Of a DNA stretch of 64,000 nt, positions 41,606 through 50,619 are shown in pieces (the first letter of the stretch is position 1; every line of letters starts with the position of its first letter). Source of the stretch: Polynucleobacter hallstattensis. GTDB taxonomy: Bacteria; Pseudomonadota; Gammaproteobacteria; Burkholderiales; Burkholderiaceae. Location: NCBI RefSeq assembly GCF_018881835.1, contig NZ_JACVPO010000001.1:1-64000 (forward strand), given 5' to 3'. The notes below the pieces were generated by a model, which did no database searches, had not been told where the DNA came from, and worked only from the letters and a program-made list of their open reading frames with translations. The position numbers and the translations under genes were made by a program.

Positions 41606-42591
41606 GTTTTCAATCCCTGTTTTTTCTCCATGTTCATAAGCATCCATTTAGCAATGGCTAACACAATGAATGTGATCATAAATAGCGCCAGTCCCAACGC
41701 AAATAAAGAAGAGTAATGGGGCCCAAGCTCAGCCTCACCGAACTCGTTTGCCAATGTAGACGCAATGGAATTACCTGGGGCAAATAGTGACGCAGATAAA
41801 CGATGGGCATTACCAATCACAAAGGTTACAGCCATAGTCTCACCGAGTGCCCTACCTAAACCCAGCATGATCCCACCGATGACACCTGCTTTGGTATAAG
41901 GGAGAACGACATTTTTAACCACTTCCCAAGTAGTGCAGCCAATGCCATAAGCAGACTCTTTTAACACTGGAGGAACAATCTCAAAAACATCGCGCATCAC
42001 TGAGGCGATAAACGGCAAAATCATCATCGCCAAGATTAAACCGGCGCACAAAATACCAATGCCATTAAAAGCACCTGAAAACAAAATCCCCAGACCAGGA
42101 ATCTGCCCGAGAGTACCAGCCAAAGCTGGCTGAATATACTCGGCGAATAGTGGTGCAAATATAAATAAGCCGAACATACCGTAAATGATTGATGGAACTG
42201 CAGCAAGTAATTCAACTGCAGTACCCAAAGGCCTACGAAGTGGTCCTGGGCATAATTCAGTTAAAAATACTGCGATACCAAAACTCAGTGGTACAGCTAT
42301 CAATAATGCAATCAGAGAAGTAACAACGGTGCCATAGATCGCGATTAAGCCACCAAACTCGCCGTTAACAATGTCCCACTCTTTGGTGAAGAAAAACCCA
42401 ATTCCAAATTTATCCAGAGCCGGCCAAGCATTAATGATGAGTGAAATGATGATACCAATCAGAGCAATCAGCACTGATAAGGCAAAAAATTGAGTGACTC
42501 CATGAAAGAGGAAGTCCTGAATACGCTGCAACTTAGCGATACTGAGCGCCTGAGGTGTCGGTGCTGCGTGAGACTGGGTCGATTCAATCAT
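41602..42591 (-). CDS. pstC: Phosphate ABC transporter permease
   Basis: A 329-residue integral membrane protein with six to seven hydrophobic segments and the permease loop [20 protein letters not shown]. It also carries the [13 protein letters not shown] region typical of PstC. It pairs with PstA. Its start is 87 bp after the pstS stop, in the gap carrying a hairpin (42616-42642). Confidence 0.94.
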   Translation of the reverse strand: MIESTQSHAAPTPQALSIAKLQRIQDFLFHGVTQFFALSVLIALIGIIISLIINAWPALDKFGIGFFFTKEWDIVNGEFGGLIAIYGTVVTSLIALLIAVPLSFGIAVFLTELCPGPLRRPLGTAVELLAAVPSIIYGMFGLFIFAPLFAEYIQPALAGTLGQIPGLGILFSGAFNGIGILCAGLILAMMILPFIASVMRDVFEIVPPVLKESAYGIGCTTWEVVKNVVLPYTKAGVIGGIMLGLGRALGETMAVTFVIGNAHRLSASLFAPGNSIASTLANEFGEAELGPHYSSLFALGLALFMITFIVLAIAKWMLMNMEKKQGLKT

Positions 42592-42615
42592 AAATTACAC
42601 TTATTTAAATATTGA

Positions 42616-42642
42616 AACAGCCCCACTTTTGGTGGAGCTGTT
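42616..42642 (-). promoter_or_regulatory. Hairpin between pstS and pstC
   Basis: An 11-bp stem with one mismatch (42616-42626 with 42632-42642) and a 5-nt loop lies just downstream of pstS on the same transcript. It lacks a strong T-tract, so it more likely stabilises the pstS message or partly attenuates readthrough, giving more binding protein than permease. Confidence 0.45.
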
Positions 42643-42678
42643 ATTCATTAATGATTAAAAAATCTTAATCACTGAACC

Positions 42679-43701
42679 TTACTTAGTAACAACCTTTGAA
42701 AATACATTCTTACGGATGAAATCGGTTGTAACGTCAGGCATTGGAACGTAGTCCAGCTCTTCAGCCATTTTCTTGCCATCTTTAAATCCAAAGTCAAAGA
42801 ACTTAATTACTTCAGCAGCATTCGCCTTGTTGTCTGGATTCTTGTACAAGAGGATGAAAGATGCGCCAGTAATTGGCCAAGACTTAGCACCAGCAGCATT
42901 GGTAATGAATGTACCCATACCTGGGATCTTTGCCCAATCAGTTCCAGCAGCAGCAGCAGCAAAAGTCACATCATCAGGCTGCACATAATTACCATCTTTG
43001 TTTTTCAAAGCGATGTGAGTCATTTTGTTTTTCTTAGCATAAGCGTACTCAACATAGCCTACTGAGTTCTTTACGCGCGAAACGTTTGCGGCAACACCTT
43101 CGTTACCTTTACCGCCAACAGATGAAGCTGCTGGCCATTTAACGGCAGCGCCTGCACCAACTGCATCCTTCCAGAGGGTACTAGTTTTGGCTAAGTAGTC
43201 TGTAAAGATGGCAGTAGTACCTGAACCGTCAGCACGGTGTACAACGGTAATTGGACCAGAAGGGATCTTGACACCAGGGTTCATCAAAGCAATACGCTTG
43301 TCACCCCAATCAGAAATCACGCCTTGGAAAATATCAGCTAATGTTGGGCCATCTAATTTGAGTTCGCCTGGCTTAACACCATCCACGTTCATTACTGGCA
43401 CTACGCCACCAATAATGGCTGGAAACTGAACCATGCCATCTTTTTCTAAATCTTCGAACTTCACTGGATTGTCGGTTGCGCCAAAATCAACCGTTTTTGC
43501 TTTGATTTGCTTGATGCCACCTGAAGAACCAATAGATTGGTAGTTCAGGTTAGAACCAGTTTTTGCTTTATAGGCTTCGGCCCATTTAGCGTAGATTGGG
43601 TATGGGAATGTTGCGCCAGCACCGGTCATATCGGCTGCAAAAGCAACTGGAGCAAATGAAATCGCGCTAATGACCAACGCTTTTTTCAAAAATGAGTTCA
43701 T
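42679..43701 (-). CDS. pstS: Periplasmic phosphate-binding protein
   Basis: A 340-residue protein with a signal peptide (residues 1-22, ending AFA) and PstS motifs: GAGATFPYPIYAKWAEAY, YQSIGSSGGIKQI, DFGATDNPV, VHRADGSGTTAIF and VGYVEYAYA. It captures phosphate for PstCAB. An AGGAAC ribosome site precedes the start. The Pho box at 43762-43779 lies 61 bp upstream, making this the PhoB-controlled operon promoter. Confidence 0.96.
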   Translation of the reverse strand: MNSFLKKALVISAISFAPVAFAADMTGAGATFPYPIYAKWAEAYKAKTGSNLNYQSIGSSGGIKQIKAKTVDFGATDNPVKFEDLEKDGMVQFPAIIGGVVPVMNVDGVKPGELKLDGPTLADIFQGVISDWGDKRIALMNPGVKIPSGPITVVHRADGSGTTAIFTDYLAKTSTLWKDAVGAGAAVKWPAASSVGGKGNEGVAANVSRVKNSVGYVEYAYAKKNKMTHIALKNKDGNYVQPDDVTFAAAAAGTDWAKIPGMGTFITNAAGAKSWPITGASFILLYKNPDNKANAAEVIKFFDFGFKDGKKMAEELDYVPMPDVTTDFIRKNVFSKVVTK

Positions 43702-43761
43702 GTGAATCGTTCCTCAGATAAATTACGCAACATTGCGATAGCTGAACGATACGTTTTGAGT

Positions 43762-43779
43762 ATGACCCTTTTATGACAC
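43762..43779 (-). promoter_or_regulatory. Pho box upstream of pstS
   Basis: On the minus strand it reads GTGTCAT-AAAA-GGGTCAT, 6 and 5 of 7 positions of the PhoB repeat with the 4-bp A spacer. A TATCGT -10-like element follows about 10 bp later. It points at pstS. Confidence 0.8.
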
Positions 43780-43816
43780 TAATAGAAGTTGAAAATAATC
43801 CAATAAAATCAGTGAT

Positions 43817-45160
43817 TTAGGTGATTGACACTAGATCGGCAATGCTCTTAGCTAAGCTCATGGCGAGGTCAGCATCTTGAGCCTCAACCATCACTCGCAG
43901 AACGGGTTCTGTACCAGAAGCCCGAATCAGTACCCTGCCCGTTCCTTTGAGAACGTTTTCTACCTGGCTAATCTTCGATTTGAGCTTGTCATCCAGCTTC
44001 CAGTCATATCCGGCTTTAAACTTGATATTGAGTAACACCTGAGGGAAGATTTTTACGGAGTCTAGGAGTTGGGCCAAGCCCTTCTTGGTCTGACTCATCG
44101 CTGCTAACACCTGCAATGCGGCAATTGTGCCATCACCGGTTGAGTGTTGATCCAAGCAAAGCAGATGGCCTGAGCCTTCACCACCAATAATCCAGCCTTT
44201 TTGCTTGAGTAACTCCAAGACATAACGGTCGCCTACATTAGCGCGCTCAAATCCGATTCCCAAACCCTTAATTGCATTTTCTATGGCAAGGTTCGTCATC
44301 AAGGTGCCCACTACACCACCGATTGATTGACCCCTGTCCATGCGATCTTTTGCCAGGACATAGAGAAGCTCGTCGCCATTAAACAATCGGCCAGAGGCAT
44401 CGACCATTTGCAAACGATCGGCATCACCATCCAAAGCAATACCGAGATCAGCTTTGGTTTCTTTAACCTTAGCAATTAATGCCGCAGGGGCTGTAGCGCC
44501 AAAGCCATCGTTAATGTTGCGGCCATCGGGCTGAACACCAATAGAGATGACTTCTGCACCCAACTCATGAAACACATGAGGAGCAGTATGGTACGCAGCG
44601 CCATGAGCACAATCTACAACCAACTTCATGCCCTTGAGATTAAGTTCTCCAGGAAAAGTAGATTTACAGAACTCAATATAACGACCGGCAGCATCATCAA
44701 TACGAAATGCTTTGCCTAATTCTTTTGAACTGACACAACCCATCGGTTTAGCGAGCTCAGCTTCAATAGCCAATTCGAATTCATCATTTAACTTACCGCC
44801 TTCGGCGGAGAAGAATTTAATACCATTATCTTGATATGGATTGTGTGAAGCAGAGATCACTACACCTGCAGATAAGCGCAATGCTTTAGTAAGGTAGGCA
44901 ACCCCAGGAGTTGGCATAGGGCCACACAACATGACATCGACACCTGCGGCAGCAAAGCCTGCCTCTAGAGCAGCCTCTAATAAGTAACCTGAAACACGCG
45001 TATCTTTACCAATCAAAATCTTGCAGCGCTCACCAGGCTTTGCTTGGCTACTCAGGACCTTGCCTGCAGCATAGCCAAGACGCGTGATGAACTCCGGAAC
45101 AATCGGAAATTGCCCTACTTCACCGCGGATACCATCAGTACCAAAGTATTGTTTTTTCAT
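43817..45160 (-). CDS. glmM: Phosphoglucosamine mutase
   Basis: A 447-residue alpha-D-phosphohexomutase. The opening [12 protein letters not shown], the phosphoserine loop [13 protein letters not shown] (serine about residue 104), the metal loop [21 protein letters not shown] and the C-terminal phosphate site [14 protein letters not shown] are all there. It makes glucosamine-1-phosphate for peptidoglycan and LPS. It lies 52 bp after folP, in the common ftsH-folP-glmM order. Confidence 0.96.
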   Translation of the reverse strand: MKKQYFGTDGIRGEVGQFPIVPEFITRLGYAAGKVLSSQAKPGERCKILIGKDTRVSGYLLEAALEAGFAAAGVDVMLCGPMPTPGVAYLTKALRLSAGVVISASHNPYQDNGIKFFSAEGGKLNDEFELAIEAELAKPMGCVSSKELGKAFRIDDAAGRYIEFCKSTFPGELNLKGMKLVVDCAHGAAYHTAPHVFHELGAEVISIGVQPDGRNINDGFGATAPAALIAKVKETKADLGIALDGDADRLQMVDASGRLFNGDELLYVLAKDRMDRGQSIGGVVGTLMTNLAIENAIKGLGIGFERANVGDRYVLELLKQKGWIIGGEGSGHLLCLDQHSTGDGTIAALQVLAAMSQTKKGLAQLLDSVKIFPQVLLNIKFKAGYDWKLDDKLKSKISQVENVLKGTGRVLIRASGTEPVLRVMVEAQDADLAMSLAKSIADLVSIT

Positions 45161-45212
45161 GGGCTTGATTATAAAACTTGTGACCTTTTATCTAGCAAGG
45201 TTTATCCTGTGA

Positions 45213-46085
45213 TTAGCCTTGAATGGCTTCCCACAGCTTTAAAGAGTCGACTGTCTCCTGAACATCATGGACGCGGATGATACGAGCCCCCCGATCAGCA
45301 GCCAAAATGGCGGCTGCCACACTGGGCGCTACACGATCATTGGTATCGCGACCCGTTAATTTGCCCAGCATGGATTTACGAGACATCCCTGCCAATACCG
45401 GATAAGCCAATTGCGAGAATTGATCAAAATAGGCCAGCATCCTGAGGTTGTGCTCCAGACTTTTACCAAAACCAAAACCGGGATCAATGGCAATTCTATT
45501 TTTGGAGACGCCTTTGCTCTCTAGTAATGCTGCACGCTCTTGCAAAAATGTCTTTACTTCAGCAATGACGTCCTGATACTCAGGGTCAAATTGCATAGTC
45601 TGTGGATCACGCTGCATATGCATTAGAACAAGGCCGCACAGCTTGTTTGGATTGCGCTGATCACTCTCGATGATGACTTCTACTGCACCCTCTTGTCGTA
45701 AAGCCCAGATGTCATTGACGCAATCAATTCCAGCATTGAGTGCCTGACGCATAGTCTCGGCTTTATAGGTATCAATTGATAGTGCGACACCACAATCTTT
45801 TAGAGCCTCAATCACTGGCAAGACGCGATCTAACTCTTCTTGCAGGGAGACAGGCTGAGCACCAGGGCGAGTCGATTCACCGCCGATATCAATGATGTCT
45901 GCACCATTAGCAATCATGCGTTCTGCTTGAGTAATGGCATCGCTTGGGGTTCTGAACTTGCCACCATCCGAAAAGGAATCTGGCGTGGCATTCAGAATAC
46001 CCATCACTAGTGGGCGCTGACGTTTGCTAAAGTCAAAAAGAAAACGCCCGCAACGCCATGTTGCGGGCAGAGTTTGCTTACTCAC
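45213..46085 (-). CDS. folP: Dihydropteroate synthase
   Basis: A 290-residue protein with the DHPS signatures MGILNATPDSFSDGGKF and GADIIDIGGESTRPGA, then SIDTYKAETM, a DPGFGFGKSLEHN block and GMSRKSMLG. It joins p-aminobenzoate to the pterin diphosphate in folate synthesis. I start at GTG 46085, 4 bp after the ftsH stop; the frame remains open to 46238, but that region lies inside ftsH. A terminator-like hairpin is embedded in the first codons. Confidence 0.93.
   Translation of the reverse strand: MSKQTLPATWRCGRFLFDFSKRQRPLVMGILNATPDSFSDGGKFRTPSDAITQAERMIANGADIIDIGGESTRPGAQPVSLQEELDRVLPVIEALKDCGVALSIDTYKAETMRQALNAGIDCVNDIWALRQEGAVEVIIESDQRNPNKLCGLVLMHMQRDPQTMQFDPEYQDVIAEVKTFLQERAALLESKGVSKNRIAIDPGFGFGKSLEHNLRMLAYFDQFSQLAYPVLAGMSRKSMLGKLTGRDTNDRVAPSVAAAILAADRGARIIRVHDVQETVDSLKLWEAIQG
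46033..46068 (-). terminator. Intrinsic terminator hairpin within the folP 5' coding region
   Basis: A perfect 9-bp GC-rich stem (GCCCGCAAC / GTTGCGGGC, 46046-46054 with 46060-46068) with a 5-nt loop is followed on the minus strand by GTTTTCTTTTT. It begins 22 bp after the ftsH stop and lies inside folP codons about 6-18. It has all hallmarks of rho-independent termination of ftsH. Confidence 0.75.
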
Positions 46086-46089
46086 CTTG

Positions 46090-47967
46090 CTAAGCAGTTG
46101 CTGGGGCAGCCCCGGCAGCAGGACCCGGCGTACCAGCAGAGTTACCAAACTGGGTTGCTGGTGGTGGCTTAGGGGCACGCGGTGGACGGCCTTCCATGAT
46201 GTCGGTAATCTGCTCAGCATCAATGGTTTCCCATTCAAGCAAAGCAGTCACCATGGCTTCAACCTTGTCACGGTTTTGCTCTAGGATCGATCTTGCTAAT
46301 GCGTACTGACTATCAACCAATGCACGAATCTCTGCATCCACCTTTTGCTGAGTTAACTCTGAAACTGTCTTTGAGCTATTACGCCCAAAAATACTTTCAG
46401 ACTCGGTATCAACGTAAACCATCGTACCTAAGCTATCACTCATGCCATAACGGGTGACCATATCACGCGCCATTTTGGTAGCACGCTCAAAGTCATTTGA
46501 AGCCCCCGTACTCATCGAGTGAAGGAACACTTCTTCAGCAGCGCGGCCGCCAAACAAAATAGCCAACTCTTCCAACATGCGATCTTTGTACAAGTTCACA
46601 CGATCAAACTCAGGCAGCTGCCATGTCACTCCCAAGGCCATACCGCGCGGCATGATGGTGACCTTATGCACTGGATCTGCTTTAGGCAATACCTTGGCAA
46701 CTACGGCATGACCAGACTCGTGATACGCCGTATTACGACGCTCTTCTTCACGCATCACTGCAGACTTGCGCTCAGGACCCATATAGATCTTGTCTTTTGC
46801 ATCTTCAAAGTCTTTCATATCGACGGCACGCTTATTGCGACGTGCTGCAAACAATGCGGACTCATTAACCAAGTTTGCTAAATCTGCGCCCGAGAAACCA
46901 GGTGTACCACGTGCCAATACGGCGGCATCCACATCTGGATCAATTGGAACCTTGCGCATATGTACTTGCAAAATTTGCTCGCGACCACGAATGTCTGGCA
47001 AGCCAACGTGTACTTGTCGATCAAAACGTCCTGGACGCAACAAGGCTTTATCTAATACGTCAGAACGGTTAGTTGCAGCCACAACGATGACACCACTATT
47101 GCTTTCAAAACCGTCCATCTCTACCAGCATTTGGTTGAGAGTTTGTTCGCGCTCATCATTGCCGCCACCCATACCAGCACCACGGTGACGACCCACCGCA
47201 TCGATCTCATCAATGAAGATGATGCAAGGAGAATTTTTCTTGGCATTCTCAAACATGTCGCGCACGCGTGAGGCACCAACACCAACAAACATCTCCACAA
47301 AGTCTGATCCAGAGATGGAGAAGAATGGAACTTTTGCCTCGCCTGCAATCGCACGCGCCAACAAAGTCTTACCAGTACCTGGAGGGCCTACTAGTAATAT
47401 GCCATGCGGAATACGACCACCGAGCTTTTGAAACTTTTGCGGATCCTTGAGGAAGTCTACAATCTCAAAGACCTCTTCTTTTGCTTCATCGCAACCGGCA
47501 ACATCAGCAAAAGTAACCGTATTGCTGTTCTCATCAATCAAACGCGCTTTGGATTTACCGAAAGAGAATGCACCGCCCTTACCGCCACCTTGCATCTGAC
47601 GCATCATGAAGAACCAGAAACCAATAATCAATAAAGTGGGTCCGAGGTAATACAAAGCAGAAACCAACATATTCGGTTCATCATCTGCTTTACCAGTCAC
47701 CTGGACACCAAACTTCATTAAGTCGCCAACCATCCAAATATCTCCCGGGGAGATGATGGAATATTTGTTGCCGTCGTTTGGAGTCACTTGCAATGTGCGA
47801 CCTTGCACATCTACTCGCTTGACTTTGCCTGCTTTGGCATCATCCATGAATTGAGAATACGTGACTTGATTCTGATCTTTAGGCTTGTCGAACTGTTTAA
47901 AAACAGTAAACAAGACCAAACCCACAATGAGCCACACACCGATTTTTTGCAACATATTGCTATTCAA
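46090..47967 (-). CDS. ftsH: ATP-dependent zinc metalloprotease FtsH
   Basis: A 625-residue membrane protease: two N-terminal membrane segments around a periplasmic region ([13 protein letters not shown], then [15 protein letters not shown]), AAA domain with [35 protein letters not shown] and the arginine-rich [12 protein letters not shown], then the zinc site [11 protein letters not shown]. It degrades membrane and short-lived proteins. Start is taken as TTG 47967 (MNSNM), since homologues of this lineage begin similarly; ATG at 47955 is the alternative. It is upstream of folP and downstream of rlmE. Confidence 0.97.
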   Translation of the reverse strand: MNSNMLQKIGVWLIVGLVLFTVFKQFDKPKDQNQVTYSQFMDDAKAGKVKRVDVQGRTLQVTPNDGNKYSIISPGDIWMVGDLMKFGVQVTGKADDEPNMLVSALYYLGPTLLIIGFWFFMMRQMQGGGKGGAFSFGKSKARLIDENSNTVTFADVAGCDEAKEEVFEIVDFLKDPQKFQKLGGRIPHGILLVGPPGTGKTLLARAIAGEAKVPFFSISGSDFVEMFVGVGASRVRDMFENAKKNSPCIIFIDEIDAVGRHRGAGMGGGNDEREQTLNQMLVEMDGFESNSGVIVVAATNRSDVLDKALLRPGRFDRQVHVGLPDIRGREQILQVHMRKVPIDPDVDAAVLARGTPGFSGADLANLVNESALFAARRNKRAVDMKDFEDAKDKIYMGPERKSAVMREEERRNTAYHESGHAVVAKVLPKADPVHKVTIMPRGMALGVTWQLPEFDRVNLYKDRMLEELAILFGGRAAEEVFLHSMSTGASNDFERATKMARDMVTRYGMSDSLGTMVYVDTESESIFGRNSSKTVSELTQQKVDAEIRALVDSQYALARSILEQNRDKVEAMVTALLEWETIDAEQITDIMEGRPPRAPKPPPATQFGNSAGTPGPAAGAAPATA

Positions 47968-48075
47968 AAGGATACCTTTGCCGGATTAATCCGGGAGTTA
48001 AAGCGGATTGCTATACCTAAGTATTTGATTCTACTACTAGGCTTTTTCAATAGCGAAGCGCTAATTTATTTTATA

Positions 48076-48096
48076 AACCCCTTCTTTTAGGGGGTT
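48076..48096 (-). terminator. Weak terminator hairpin at rlmE end
   Basis: A 6-bp stem AACCCC / GGGGTT (48076-48081 with 48091-48096) with a 9-nt loop overlaps the rlmE stop codon on the minus strand. The downstream run is A/T mixed rather than pure T, so termination may be partial, allowing readthrough to ftsH. Confidence 0.45.
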
Positions 48097-48769
48097 ATTT
48101 GGGTGCTTTGAGGTCTCGACCGAGTAAAAAGATTTCTGAGGACTTGGCTCTAGAGGCTTTTGGCTTTCTGGAAGCCACTGTTTTAAAGACCTTTTTAAAG
48201 GATTCCACGATCTGACTGTAGCCGCTACCGTTAAAGCACTTAATCAATAAGGCTCCTTCAGGCTTGAGGTGCTGAACCGAAAAATCCAAGGCGATTTCAG
48301 CCAAAAAAGCCATTCGAGCCGCATCTGCCACCCCCACTCCAGATAAATTGGGGGCCATATCGGACATCACAAAATCGACTTTTCCGTCCGCATTCGCCGG
48401 TAAAAGCGCCTCCAGCGCCTTTAAACCATCATCCTCTCGGAAGTCCCCCTGAATAAAGGAAACGTCCGCAATATCCTCCATCGGCAAAATATCGATGGCA
48501 ATAATGGTGCCGTCTGGCTTGCCAGATTCAATGCTGGGATTATTTTTACCGAGCTCAGTCAGGCGATTGCGAGCGTACTGAGACCAGCTTCCAGGAGCGC
48601 TCCCCAGATCCACAATTGTCATACCCGCTTTGATGAGTCGGTCCTGCTCATCTATTTCGCTTAGCTTATAGACGGCTCGTGCGCGATAACCCTCTTTTTG
48701 GGCCATCTTCACATACGGATCATTGAGGTGATCCTGCAACCAACTTTTATTAAATTTATTCTTTGCCAC
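48095..48769 (-). CDS. rlmE: 23S rRNA 2'-O-ribose methyltransferase (RrmJ/FtsJ)
   Basis: A 224-residue protein with RlmE features: [28 protein letters not shown], the SAM motif [26 protein letters not shown], and the catalytic KDKE-type lysines in [12 protein letters not shown]. It methylates U2552 of 23S rRNA. Start is GTG 48769. It is divergent from yhbY with 138 bp between, as in many proteobacteria, and followed by ftsH. Confidence 0.95.
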   Translation of the reverse strand: MAKNKFNKSWLQDHLNDPYVKMAQKEGYRARAVYKLSEIDEQDRLIKAGMTIVDLGSAPGSWSQYARNRLTELGKNNPSIESGKPDGTIIAIDILPMEDIADVSFIQGDFREDDGLKALEALLPANADGKVDFVMSDMAPNLSGVGVADAARMAFLAEIALDFSVQHLKPEGALLIKCFNGSGYSQIVESFKKVFKTVASRKPKASRAKSSEIFLLGRDLKAPK

Positions 48770-48907
48770 AACTTACCCACTTTCGCCATCCATTTTCCTT
48801 GTTTATGCTCTACAAGGCAAAAGGAATCGACTGGAAACATCTCGATATTGGCGCAATTCAGGCCGAAGGCCCTGTTTTGCATGCTCCAATGCTCTATCAT
48901 CGAGCCC

Positions 48908-49534
48908 ATGACTGCACTTACTATTACTCCCGCACAACGCAAATCTCTTAAAGCCGACGCTCATGGACTCAGCCCTGTCGTCATGATTGGTGGCGACGGT
49001 CTTACCCCTGCGGTGATTAAAGAGGCTAAATCAGCCATCTCTCATCACGGCTTGATTAAAGTTCGTGTTTTTGGCGACGATCGTGAGGCACGCATCGCCA
49101 TCTATGAAGAGCTCTGCGACAAACTGGGCGCTGCACCCGTTCAGCACATTGGAAAATTACTGGTGCTTTGGAAGCCGCTCGATGTTGTCGATGCAGCCCT
49201 CGTGAATTTAAGTAGGTCTAGCAAACAAACTAAAAAGACATTACAAGCACCCCGCACAAAGCGCCAACCAAATCGCGTAGTAGCGAAGGCCGGTGTTCGC
49301 ACTAGCACTTCTGATAGATCAGATCGACGCTCAGCAGCTAGTAAATCCCCTTTTGAAAGAGTGGCTGCGGTCAAAAGCGCTGCCCCTAAGAAACGCGTTC
49401 TACGTGCTGATGCCGCTGAATCAAAAATTGGTTGGTCATCACCCGGCTATCGTAAAGCAACTGCAGCACCCGCCCCAATTAAAAAGCGCAAGGTACGCAT
49501 GAGTAGTACCAAAAAGAAATCATTGGGCTCTTGA
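48908..49534 (+). CDS. yhbY: YhbY-family RNA-binding protein with long basic tail
   Basis: The first ~95 residues form the CRM (CRS1-YhbY) domain: ALTITPAQRKSLKADAHGLS, then VVMIGGDGLTPAVIKEAK and HGLIKVRVFGDDREAR, ending GKLLVLWKP. YhbY associates with pre-50S ribosomes. The other ~110 residues are a Lys/Arg/Ser/Ala-rich low-complexity tail (KKRKVRMSSTKKK), absent from E. coli YhbY (~97 residues). ATG 48908 is chosen, since the domain begins there; upstream frame is open but non-coding in style. A terminator follows at 49564. Confidence 0.9.
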   Translation: MTALTITPAQRKSLKADAHGLSPVVMIGGDGLTPAVIKEAKSAISHHGLIKVRVFGDDREARIAIYEELCDKLGAAPVQHIGKLLVLWKPLDVVDAALVNLSRSSKQTKKTLQAPRTKRQPNRVVAKAGVRTSTSDRSDRRSAASKSPFERVAAVKSAAPKKRVLRADAAESKIGWSSPGYRKATAAPAPIKKRKVRMSSTKKKSLGS

Positions 49535-49563
49535 TCTTTGAAGCTTTAAAAAGTAATGAAGCT

Positions 49564-49591
49564 AAAAAACGTCGCTAGTCGGCGTTTTTTT
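49564..49591. terminator. Bidirectional intrinsic terminator
   Basis: CGTCG / CGGCG stem (49570-49574 with 49580-49584, one G-U pair) with a 5-nt loop is flanked by six As on the left and seven Ts on the right. It lies between the convergent yhbY and the membrane-protein gene at 49621 and could serve both. Confidence 0.85.
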
Positions 49592-49620
49592 ATTGCTTAC
49601 TCTTGAATCTTCTCTTTGAC

Positions 49621-50106
49621 TTACCTCTTAGTCAGTCGCCAAACCAAAAAGATTCCTAAAAGACTCTGGAGCATAAACAGAATGCTGGACACGCCATGCA
49701 GTCTTCCGAACAAAGTGGCCGAGGGAGAAAGCATCACCGGCATACCTTGAATCAAGGCATCGTCTCTCAAAGTGTTCATCCAGGGGATCAAGATAAAGCT
49801 GGCTGCGATTGCACAAAGTAGCATTGCCAACAAGAGCCAGCGAATGACCCTGAATTGATTGAGGCCGCGATTAACCAGGAGATTGGCCAGAACCATCAGG
49901 CCAATGCACACAATCAAGCTGAGATAGGCTTCTAATTTAAAGATGCTGCCAGCAACCATCCCGGCAGCCTGACGATCAGTCATCGTACTGAAGATAGCTG
50001 GGGCGACTAAGTAGCCCACAGTGAGGATACTGCCTACCCATAAACCAGCAATCACAATAAAAAGTCTTTGAGCCCCAATATGTTTCGGAACCTCAAGAGT
50101 CTGCAT
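49621..50106 (-). CDS. DUF4149-type membrane protein
   Basis: A 161-residue integral membrane protein with four hydrophobic segments. Visible motifs include GLWVGSILTVGYLVAPAIFS near the start and TLFGRLHGVSSILFMLQS near the end, fitting the DUF4149/TMEM205-like family. The role is unknown. It lies 17 bp after greA on the same strand and may be in the carA-carB-greA transcript. A terminator follows within 60 bp. Confidence 0.75.
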   Translation of the reverse strand: MQTLEVPKHIGAQRLFIVIAGLWVGSILTVGYLVAPAIFSTMTDRQAAGMVAGSIFKLEAYLSLIVCIGLMVLANLLVNRGLNQFRVIRWLLLAMLLCAIAASFILIPWMNTLRDDALIQGMPVMLSPSATLFGRLHGVSSILFMLQSLLGIFLVWRLTKR

Positions 50107-50123
50107 CTGGGTTCTGGTTTTTA

Positions 50124-50600
50124 TTAGATGTAACGAACCGCGAGAATCTCTACTTCGCGATTACCGCCAGGAGCTTGAACTGCAACTACATCGCCCTCTT
50201 CTTTGCTAATTAAGGCACGTGCAATCGGTGAGCTGATAGAGATCTTATTTAGGGCAATATCAGCCTCATCATCACCCACAATTTGATAGGTGAGCTTGGT
50301 ACCATCTTCTAAGTCCTCAAGATCCACAGTAGCACCAAATACGATGCGGCCGTTCACATCCAAAGTGGCCGGATCAATGATTTGCGCTGCAGATAACTTT
50401 CCTTCAAGCTCCTGAATACGACCTTCAATAAAGCCCTGTTTCTCTTTAGCGGCGTCGTACTCAGCGTTCTCAGAAAGGTCGCCTTGAGCACGGGCCTCAG
50501 AGATTGCATTAATCACGGATGGGCGCTCTACATGCTTTAGGCGGTGCAACTCTTCTTTAAGAAGCTCTGCGCCACGCTTAGTAATAGGGATTGTGTTCAT
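50124..50600 (-). CDS. greA: Transcription elongation factor GreA
   Basis: A 158-residue protein of normal length: coiled-coil N-terminal domain ([16 protein letters not shown], then [25 protein letters not shown] with the acidic tip residues) and the C-terminal FKBP-like domain ([23 protein letters not shown]). It stimulates transcript cleavage in backtracked RNA polymerase. I start at ATG 50600; the frame is open to 50681 but overlaps carB. It follows carB by 19 bp. Confidence 0.95.
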   Translation of the reverse strand: MNTIPITKRGAELLKEELHRLKHVERPSVINAISEARAQGDLSENAEYDAAKEKQGFIEGRIQELEGKLSAAQIIDPATLDVNGRIVFGATVDLEDLEDGTKLTYQIVGDDEADIALNKISISSPIARALISKEEGDVVAVQAPGGNREVEILAVRYI

Positions 50601-50619
50601 GCGTCTTACCTCACTTAAT

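Noticed and set aside
46086..46238. Upstream extension of folP
   Set aside because: It overlaps the ftsH end in another frame and shows no DHPS similarity.
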